The notes under the pieces are model-generated. The model worked only from the letters and a program-made list of their open reading frames with translations. It was not told the DNA's origin and made no database searches. Made by a program: the position numbers and the translations under genes. From the NCBI GenBank assembly GCA_966250375.1, contig CBINHE010000053.1, forward strand, positions 1-28,962: a stretch of 28,962 nucleotides of DNA. Reading direction: 5' to 3'. Within the stretch, counting starts at the first letter, position 1. The number at the start of each line of letters is the position of its first letter. This DNA is from CAMLDH01 sp966250375. Its GTDB lineage: Bacteria; Pseudomonadota; Gammaproteobacteria; Burkholderiales; Burkholderiaceae_D. Shown in pieces: positions 23,288 through 28,962 of this stretch.

Positions 23288-24301
23288 ATGGCAAAGCGAA
23301 CGCACTGGTACCATGTCGTGGCAATGTTGCTGTTCTGCCTGTTGCTTGTTGGCTACGGTAATGGTGCCAGCGCGTCCTCCAGCCAAGTGATACCGGAGAA
23401 GATCAGCCAGATTTTCAATAAGCCGCTCTACCGTAATGCGGTTTGGGGCATGCGGGTTGTTGATCTCGATACCGGCCAGCTCCTTTACGACATGCATTCC
23501 GAGCATGCCTTTCTGATCGGTTCGGTACGCAAACTCTTTTCGGTCGGCCTAACACTCGACACCTTGGGCGCTGACCATGTTTTCCGTACCCCGGTTTACC
23601 GCTAGGGTGTGGTCGATGCTAACGGCGTACTCGCCGGCAACCTCGTTCTGGTCGCCAGCGGAGACTTGGCTATGGGGGGCCGCACCAACCCGGATGGCAC
23701 GTTTGCGATCAGCAACCTGGATCACAACGAAGCGAATTCGCTAGGCAATGCCATACTTACCGCTCCCGATCCGCTCGCGGGATACTGTGCATTGGCCTTA
23801 CAAGTAGCGGCCGCAGGCATCAAGCGGATTACCGGCGAAGTGATCATCGACGATCGCCTGTTCGAGTCGTTCAATTTCCGTGGCGAATTTAATGTCAGAC
23901 CGATCTTCGTCAACGACGATGTGGTCGATGTCATCATCAACCCGAAGAACCCACCCACACCTCCCTCGGTCGACTGGCGACCCAAGTCGGCCGCTTTCAG
24001 CGTGCAGCCGCATGTGACTGCTGCCGCTGCGGGAACCGAATTCGAACTCGATCTGGAGCCTGAATTCCCGAGCTGCATTGGATCAGCGCTTTGCCTAGGC
24101 ACCGTCGCTGGAACGCTACCGGCGGACTTTGTTGCGCCTCTGACGGGGCAATTCCCATTAATCAGGACTTTCAGGATCGTGCAACCTGCAAACTACGCAC
24201 GCACGGTCTTCATCGAAGCGCTGAAGCGCGCCGGTGTTTCGGTCGCTGCGCTTGCGGTGGAGGCGAATCCGGTGCAATTCCTGCCCGTACGCCATTCCTA
24301 A
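23288..24301 (+). pseudogene. dacB: D-alanyl-D-alanine carboxypeptidase/endopeptidase (PBP4, S13), broken
   Basis: The frame starts at ATG 23288 after TAGGAG and has a signal peptide (VAMLLFCLLLVGYGNGASA). WGMRVVDLDTGQLLYD and the active-site SVRK (S-x-x-K) in LIGSVRKLFSVGL mark the S13/PBP4 family. An amber TAG at 23603-23605 interrupts it after PVYR. The same frame then continues without further error as GVVDANGVLAGNLVLVASGD, LAMGGRTNPDG and VIIDDRLFESFNFRGEFNVR. It ends at TAA 24299-24301, about 338 codons in all. The family's S-x-N and K-T-G motifs, needed for catalysis, lie further on and are absent. The gene is therefore both interrupted and 3'-truncated. It would otherwise trim or cleave peptidoglycan in the periplasm. 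Confidence 0.85.
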
Positions 24302-24593
24302 AAGGAGCAACGCACTTGATCGGGATACCCAGTACGCCAACTGATAAAGCAGATACGTTGAAAGAAAATCATCTTGATCGTCAGTGCGTTTGCAAAGAAG
24401 TATTTTCAGTTTTCCCAAGCAAACACCAGAAGGAAAGCCCACACTGGCTTTGCTGGATTTCGATGGAATGATCGACCCCTTGGATGATATGAATGTATAT
24501 GAATTATCCGGCCCACAAGTCTCGTGACATAGATGATTCTCGTAGTCACTTTTGACGAAAAAATGTCATCCCGGCTGTCCCTCATTTCTGACG
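24302..24593. other. Region between dacB remnant and kdpE, no intact gene
   Basis: About 290 bases. Part may be decayed 3' sequence of the S13 gene, since short stretches around 24400 could be read as its C-terminal half in shifted frames, but the match is too poor to claim. The two flanking genes converge here. Confidence 0.35.
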
Positions 24594-24600
24594 TCAGAAA
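24585..24600. repeat. 16-bp perfect palindrome across the kdpE stop codon
   Basis: TTTCTGACGTCAGAAA is a perfect palindrome with 8-base arms, and its right half contains the kdpE TGA (24594-24596 on the minus strand). It could be a protein site or part of a bidirectional termination signal, but there is no loop and no T run on either side. Confidence 0.5.
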
Positions 24601-25298
24601 TTGTGTAAAACAAGCCGATAGCCGACCCCCGTCTCGGTAAAAATATGAGATGGGCGGGCCGGATCGTTTTCGAGCTTCTGCCGCAGGTGGCCCATGTAGA
24701 TGCGCAAATAGTGGCTGCGTTCTGCATGACCAGGCCCCCACACTTCGCGCAGCAACTGCGTATGCGTGAGCACCTTGCCGGCATTGCGCACCAGTGTTGT
24801 CAGGAGACGATATTCGATCGGGGTCAGATGCACGACTTGATCCTGGCGCGTGACGCGGCGATGGAGAAAATCGATGGTCACTTCACCAAAGTGGAAAACC
24901 GACTCCATCGCAACGCTGCCCCCATGCTCGCGTTTTCGCAAATGGGCGCGGATGCGCGCCATCAGTTCCGGGGCACCGAACGGCTTGGTCAGGTAGTCGT
25001 CGGCGCCGGCATCGAGCGCATTCACCTTCTGCGCTTCCTCGCTGCGCGCCGATAAAACCAGAATCGGCAGCCTTGTCCAACTACGCAATTGGCGTATTAC
25101 CTCGATTCCGTCCATGTCCGGCAACCCCAAATCCAGGATGACCATGTCAGGTTGATGCGCGCGAACCTCGTCCAGCCCTTTCTTGCCGGTCTCCGCTTCG
25201 TGCACGCGCAAGCCTTCCGCTTCGAGTGTCATCCTGAGGAAGCGCCGGATTTGCTTTTCATCCTCGATCAGCACGATATGGATCGCAGGTTCGCTCAT
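24594..25298 (-). CDS. kdpE: OmpR-family response regulator, KdpE-like
   Basis: A 234-residue response regulator. The receiver domain has the acidic pocket (IEDE at 11-14), the phosphoacceptor Asp56 in VILDLGLPDMDG, and the switch Lys in LTKPFG. The C-terminal winged helix contains LTPIEYRLLTTLVRNAGKVL, HTQLLREVWG and LRIYMGHLRQKLE, all KdpE-like. The start ATG 25298 overlaps the kdpD stop by four bases (ATGA); the open frame extends further upstream only through sequence coding for the kinase. It is the third gene of kup-kdpD-kdpE. It probably controls potassium uptake, here most plausibly kup itself. Confidence 0.92.
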   Translation of the reverse strand: MSEPAIHIVLIEDEKQIRRFLRMTLEAEGLRVHEAETGKKGLDEVRAHQPDMVILDLGLPDMDGIEVIRQLRSWTRLPILVLSARSEEAQKVNALDAGADDYLTKPFGAPELMARIRAHLRKREHGGSVAMESVFHFGEVTIDFLHRRVTRQDQVVHLTPIEYRLLTTLVRNAGKVLTHTQLLREVWGPGHAERSHYLRIYMGHLRQKLENDPARPSHIFTETGVGYRLVLHNF

Positions 25299-26935
25299 GT
25301 CATATCTTCCGGTTTGGCTAGATCGGCAGCGTCCAGCAACCCATCGTCCACAGGCGGCGAGCCTACCGGCAGCGTGAAGATAAAGCACGCGCCGCCGTCA
25401 GGCCGGTTTTCCACCCAGATACGGCCGCCATGCGCTTCTACAATCGTGCGGCAGATCGATAGGCCCAAGCCGACGCCCGAGCGCGCAGATTCCGGGTCGC
25501 CGCGCGTGAATTTGGTAAAAATCTCTTCGCGCATTTCCACCGGTACACCGCTCCCGCTATCTTCGACCGCGACCCACACCACGTCTCCCTCCAGCTCGGC
25601 ACGGATCGATAACGGGCTGCCGGGCGGCGTGTATTTTGCGGCGTTATCCAGCAGGTTGCAAAACACGCGTTCGACCAGTACCGCATCGAAGTCGAGCAAT
25701 GGCAAGGTCGGCGTCAGCGCCACGTCGATACGACGCCCCTCCAGCGCATGCGACAGCATGCCGAGCGTGCTGCCCACCACTTCCTCCAGCATCTGCCATT
25801 GCCGGTTCAATCTGGCGCCGCCGGCATGCAGCTTGGCCATATCGAGCAGGTTTGATACCAGACTACTCATGCGCAACGCTTCCTCTTGAATTGCCTCTGC
25901 CAACTCCTGCCGATTTTCGTCTTGCATCGGCCGGCCGCTTGCCAGGGTGCTGGCCAAACCGACGATTGCAGTAAGCGGTGTACGTACATCGTGCGAAATA
26001 GCGCTGAGCAAAGAGTTGCGCAGTCGTTCCGATTCCATCGCCATCTCGGATTCCTGCGCCACGTCAACGTAATGCACCCGCTCGATCGCGAGTGCGATCT
26101 GCGCGGCGCAGGTTTGCAACAGGCGCTGCTGATCCGGCAGCAGGAACTGACGCGCATTCTCCGGCACAACCACCAGCACGCCCCGAATGCGCATCGGTGC
26201 GCGCAGCGGCAGGTAAAGCAGGCTGTCCGGCCTCGCCGCGCCATTGAGACCGTCTGCCGTTTGCCTGTCGTACACGTCCTGGGCGCAGTCGAGCACAACC
26301 TGGGATGAGCCGGAAAATGGTTTGCTTTCCGCAACCGGCGGCTGGAGCTTTCCCTGCCGGTCAGGAAGCAGCAATGTCACGTCGGCCTGGAACATCGCTT
26401 CCAGATGGCGGGTGCCGATATCAATGATGACTGCGTTGGTCAAGGCAGCGGACAATTCTTTCGACAAGTCGAACAGCGCGCCGGCGCGCCGCTCCCTGTA
26501 TTGGGCCATGCGCGCCTGATAATGCAGATGGGTGGTCAGGTTGCTGATAATGAGCGCCACGATCAGCATGATCGCAAAGGTCAGCAGATACTGCGGCTCG
26601 TTGACCGTGAGCGAGTAGTACGGTGGAACCAGGAATATGTCGAATGTCAGCACGGCCAGAAAGGAGGCCAGGATGCCCGGCTTGCGCCCAAACCGGAGCG
26701 CTACCAACACCACGGCCATCAGATACAGCAACACCAGGTTGGCAGGACCAAGCAAGTCGCGCAGCATCAGCGCCAGCGCAGTGGCAAGCGCACAAGCCAC
26801 GGCTGTCCAACCGTAGCCGATGAAGCGCTCGCGGTCGTCACCGAATCCGAGCGAGGGCGGCACCAGCGACGATAGCGCGGTGAGTTCCTTATCGACACCG
26901 GTCAACGTTGCGAAACTGCGTTTGAGCCAATTCAT
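25295..26935 (-). CDS. kdpD: Short KdpD-like sensor histidine kinase (no N-terminal KdpD/Usp region)
   Basis: A 546-residue membrane kinase. After about 35 residues come four closely spaced membrane helices of the DUF4118 module (YGWTAVACALATALALMLRD, VLLYLMAVVLVALRFG, PYYSLTVNEPQYLLTF). Then a GAF-like segment follows, and a histidine kinase core with the phospho-His near residue 315 in SAISHDVRTPLTAIVG, N-box NLLDNAAKYTPPG and G-boxes DSGSGVP and GVGLGLSI. Canonical KdpD (about 900 residues) carries some 350 N-terminal residues, a KdpD domain with Walker motifs and a Usp domain, and these are wholly missing. Start ATG 26935 has AGGC upstream. The gene follows kup by 43 bases and no kdpFABC is nearby. 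It should pair with KdpE next door. Confidence 0.88.
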   Translation of the reverse strand: MNWLKRSFATLTGVDKELTALSSLVPPSLGFGDDRERFIGYGWTAVACALATALALMLRDLLGPANLVLLYLMAVVLVALRFGRKPGILASFLAVLTFDIFLVPPYYSLTVNEPQYLLTFAIMLIVALIISNLTTHLHYQARMAQYRERRAGALFDLSKELSAALTNAVIIDIGTRHLEAMFQADVTLLLPDRQGKLQPPVAESKPFSGSSQVVLDCAQDVYDRQTADGLNGAARPDSLLYLPLRAPMRIRGVLVVVPENARQFLLPDQQRLLQTCAAQIALAIERVHYVDVAQESEMAMESERLRNSLLSAISHDVRTPLTAIVGLASTLASGRPMQDENRQELAEAIQEEALRMSSLVSNLLDMAKLHAGGARLNRQWQMLEEVVGSTLGMLSHALEGRRIDVALTPTLPLLDFDAVLVERVFCNLLDNAAKYTPPGSPLSIRAELEGDVVWVAVEDSGSGVPVEMREEIFTKFTRGDPESARSGVGLGLSICRTIVEAHGGRIWVENRPDGGACFIFTLPVGSPPVDDGLLDAADLAKPEDMT

Positions 26936-26978
26936 CCGGAGCCTGCCTTCTTGATGTTCTCGGGCCGCGCCGGGCCGG

Positions 26979-28859
26979 TCAGATTTCAACCTGGGTTCCC
27001 AATTCAATGACGCGATTAGTCGGCACCTTGAAATAATCGGCCGCATCGCGCGCATTGCGTGACATGGTTGCAAACAGCGACTCCCGCCATAAGGCCATGC
27101 CGCCTCCGACGGCCGAAATCACGGTCTGGCGCGCTATGAAAAACGACGTCTCCATCATCTCAAACGCCAAGCCATATTTCTTGCACTTCTCCAGAGCGAG
27201 CGGAATATCGCGTTCGTCCTTGAAGCCATAGTACACATTGACTTGATAACACTGGTGGTCAAGCGGCTCCACCTTGACGCGTTCAGCCTCCGGCACAGTG
27301 GGAATGTCGGCATTGAAAACGGTCAGAAAGACGGTGCGTTCATGCAACACCTTGTTGTGCAAGAGGTTATGCAGCATTGCATGCGGCACGCCATCGCCTT
27401 CCGCGCGGAAGAATACCGCAGTGCCGGCAACACGGTGCGGCGGTGTGCCAAACAGCGACCGAAGAAAATCGTTAAGCGGAATCGAATGCACTTTCAGGTT
27501 TTCAAAGACCAGTTCCCGTCCTTTGCGCCAAGTCAGCATAACCGCAATCGCCACCGCGCCCAGTACCAAGGGAAACCACCCTCCATGCACGACCTTCAGG
27601 GCGTTCGCAGAAAAGAAGGCGATATCAATGACCAAAAAGAATCCGGTAGCCGTCCAGCACAGCAACAAGTTGTACTTCCATCTGTAGCGAATAACAAAAA
27701 AGGTCAAGACAGTTGTCGTTAACATCGTTGTGACAACCGCGATCCCATATGCGGCCGCCAAGTTGGAAGAAGAGCCGAATCCCACTACTGCAAGAATGAC
27801 GACAACCAGTTGCAGCCAGTTAACGAGCGGAATGTAGATTTGGCCTATTTCACGATCCGACGTATGGAGAACGCGCATGCGCGGCAAAAAGCCTAGCGAG
27901 ATCGCCTGTTGGGTGACTGAAAAGGTGGCGGAAATGGTTGCCTGCGATGCGATCACGGTGGCGATGGTGGACATAACGACCAACGGATAAATACTCCAGG
28001 CGCCGAGCTGGTGATAAAACGGATTCGATACGGCAGCCGGGTTCGACAGCAAGAGTCCGCCCTGTCCCAGATAATTGAGTGCCAGTGCCGGGAATACCAC
28101 CATGAACCACGCCAGTCGAACCGGTCTTTTGCCGAAGTGGCCCATATCGGCATAGAGCGCTTCGGCACCGGTAAAGGCGAGGAAAATCGAGCCGAGTGCG
28201 ATAAAAGCGAGCCAGCCATTCTGGAACAGGAAGCGCAATGCATGGAATGGATTGAGTGCGATCAGGATTGCAGGATTATCGATAATATTGAGGATGCCCA
28301 TCGCGGCCAGCGTTGCGAACCAGACGAACACAATCGGTCCGAACCATTTGCCGATGCCGCCCGTACCGTTGTGCTGAAGCATGTACAACGCGACCAATAC
28401 CGCTACCGTCAACGGAATAATATAGGGCTGAAATGCGGGCGTGGCCACTTCCAGCCCTTCGATTGCCGACAATACCGAAATGGCGGGAGTAATAACGCCA
28501 TCGCCGTAAAACAATGCGGCGCCCGTCAATCCGATCAGCATCAACGGATAATACCAACGCGATTTCTGTGTCACCGAAGACATCGCTAGCGCCATCAACG
28601 CCATGATGCCGCCCTCGCCACGATTGTCCGCCCGTAGAATCAGCGCCACATATTTCAGGGAAACAATGGTCGTCAGTCCCCACACGATTAACGACACCAC
28701 GCCGAGCAGATTGGCCTCATTCAGCGCAACGCCATGTTCTTTGGAGAACACTTCTTTCATTGTATAGAGCGGACTCGTGCCGATATCACCGTAGACAATC
28801 CCGATGGCGGCTACGGTGAGGGTAGCGAGAGTACTTTTAGAAGAATGTGAATCCAACAT
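26979..28859 (-). CDS. kup: Low-affinity potassium uptake protein Kup
   Basis: A 626-residue Kup/KUP-family potassium-proton symporter. The N-terminus (LTVAAIGIVYGDIGTSPLYT, then LRADNRGEGGIMALMALA) and YGDGVITPAISVLSAIEGLE are family hallmarks. About twelve membrane helices are followed by a soluble C-terminal domain of about 170 residues. The length equals that of E. coli Kup, so it is complete. Start ATG 28859 follows AAGGTG. It is the first gene of a minus-strand operon with a KdpD-like kinase and KdpE, which suggests that expression responds to potassium or osmotic signals. That is unusual, as Kup is generally regarded as constitutive. Confidence 0.96.
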   Translation of the reverse strand: MLDSHSSKSTLATLTVAAIGIVYGDIGTSPLYTMKEVFSKEHGVALNEANLLGVVSLIVWGLTTIVSLKYVALILRADNRGEGGIMALMALAMSSVTQKSRWYYPLMLIGLTGAALFYGDGVITPAISVLSAIEGLEVATPAFQPYIIPLTVAVLVALYMLQHNGTGGIGKWFGPIVFVWFATLAAMGILNIIDNPAILIALNPFHALRFLFQNGWLAFIALGSIFLAFTGAEALYADMGHFGKRPVRLAWFMVVFPALALNYLGQGGLLLSNPAAVSNPFYHQLGAWSIYPLVVMSTIATVIASQATISATFSVTQQAISLGFLPRMRVLHTSDREIGQIYIPLVNWLQLVVVILAVVGFGSSSNLAAAYGIAVVTTMLTTTVLTFFVIRYRWKYNLLLCWTATGFFLVIDIAFFSANALKVVHGGWFPLVLGAVAIAVMLTWRKGRELVFENLKVHSIPLNDFLRSLFGTPPHRVAGTAVFFRAEGDGVPHAMLHNLLHNKVLHERTVFLTVFNADIPTVPEAERVKVEPLDHQCYQVNVYYGFKDERDIPLALEKCKKYGLAFEMMETSFFIARQTVISAVGGGMALWRESLFATMSRNARDAADYFKVPTNRVIELGTQVEI

Positions 28860-28905
28860 GGCACCTTGATGTTTTTTAACCTGATAAAACGGTACCTTTT
28901 TCTTC

Positions 28906-28924
28906 GTAAAAATGTTGTAAAAAT
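28906..28924 (-). promoter_or_regulatory. T-rich direct repeats upstream of kup, candidate KdpE site
   Basis: On the minus strand ATTTTTAC occurs twice (28917-28924 and 28906-28913) with an 11-base period, about one helical turn, 47-65 bases before the kup start. Response regulators of the OmpR family bind tandem direct repeats at this spacing, and the known KdpE target is T-rich. The assignment is an inference. The rest of 28860-28962 holds no gene. Confidence 0.4.
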
Positions 28925-28962
28925 TTAGAGCGGTTTGCGGATCCGGTGTAAGGGGCCAATCT

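Noticed and set aside
1..28962. CRISPR array, tRNA or rRNA genes
   Set aside because: No regularly spaced repeats and no tRNA- or rRNA-like sequence were noticed in reading the window.

Overview
The window looks like a chromosomal segment of a betaproteobacterium, most likely Burkholderiales and probably Oxalobacteraceae (Herminiimonas/Herbaspirillum-like). This is an inference from moderate GC, gene order, the prkA-yeaH-spoVR trio, the PA2779/PA2778 pair and an arsenic operon; no rRNA or other strong marker is present. Several genes use TTG starts backed by a good Shine-Dalgarno or by tight coupling (sulP, modA, modC, the Crp/Fnr gene).

Left part, about 1-9820, is a mosaic accessory region. 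It opens with a multiply broken IS630-type transposase, then an intact SulP anion transporter on the minus strand, a small hypothetical gene and a 5'-damaged ynfA remnant. Next comes an arsenic operon arsR-arsI-arsC-aqpS, ending in a truncated second (glutaredoxin-type) arsC. It codes for sensing, C-As bond cleavage of trivalent organoarsenicals, arsenate reduction and an aquaglyceroporin exit route, without an ArsB or Acr3 pump. Downstream are two inward-facing Tn3-family-type 38-bp terminal repeats (6335-6372 and 7986-8023). They bracket a relB antitoxin remnant, a frameshifted PAP2 phosphatase and an intact DUF2127 membrane protein, with a third repeat-like copy at 7914-7951. Beyond the right repeat lie a decayed Tn3 tnpA fragment fused to a headless merR, a ynfA 5' fragment and an IS4-type transposase fragment.

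Middle part, about 9823-20394, is orderly core-like DNA. A divergent pair comes first: prkA-yeaH-spoVR (stress kinase operon, minus strand) and a membrane GGDEF-EAL c-di-GMP enzyme (plus strand). A tightly overlapping molybdate operon follows, modA, a di-Mop molbindin gene, modB and modC.

Right part, about 20395-28962, holds a Crp/Fnr-type regulator with no FNR cysteine triad but an FNR-like recognition helix; the PA2779/PA2778 pair (a small secreted protein with a sorting-signal-like tail beside a C39-like peptidase lipoprotein); a broken penicillin-binding protein 4 gene; and a minus-strand potassium operon kup-kdpD(short)-kdpE. The KdpD there lacks the usual N-terminal KdpD/Usp region and no kdpFABC is in view.

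The strongest leads are the PA2779/PA2778 pair as a possible substrate-protease system, the Tn3-repeat-bounded PAP2-DUF2127 module, and a KdpDE system apparently rewired to Kup.
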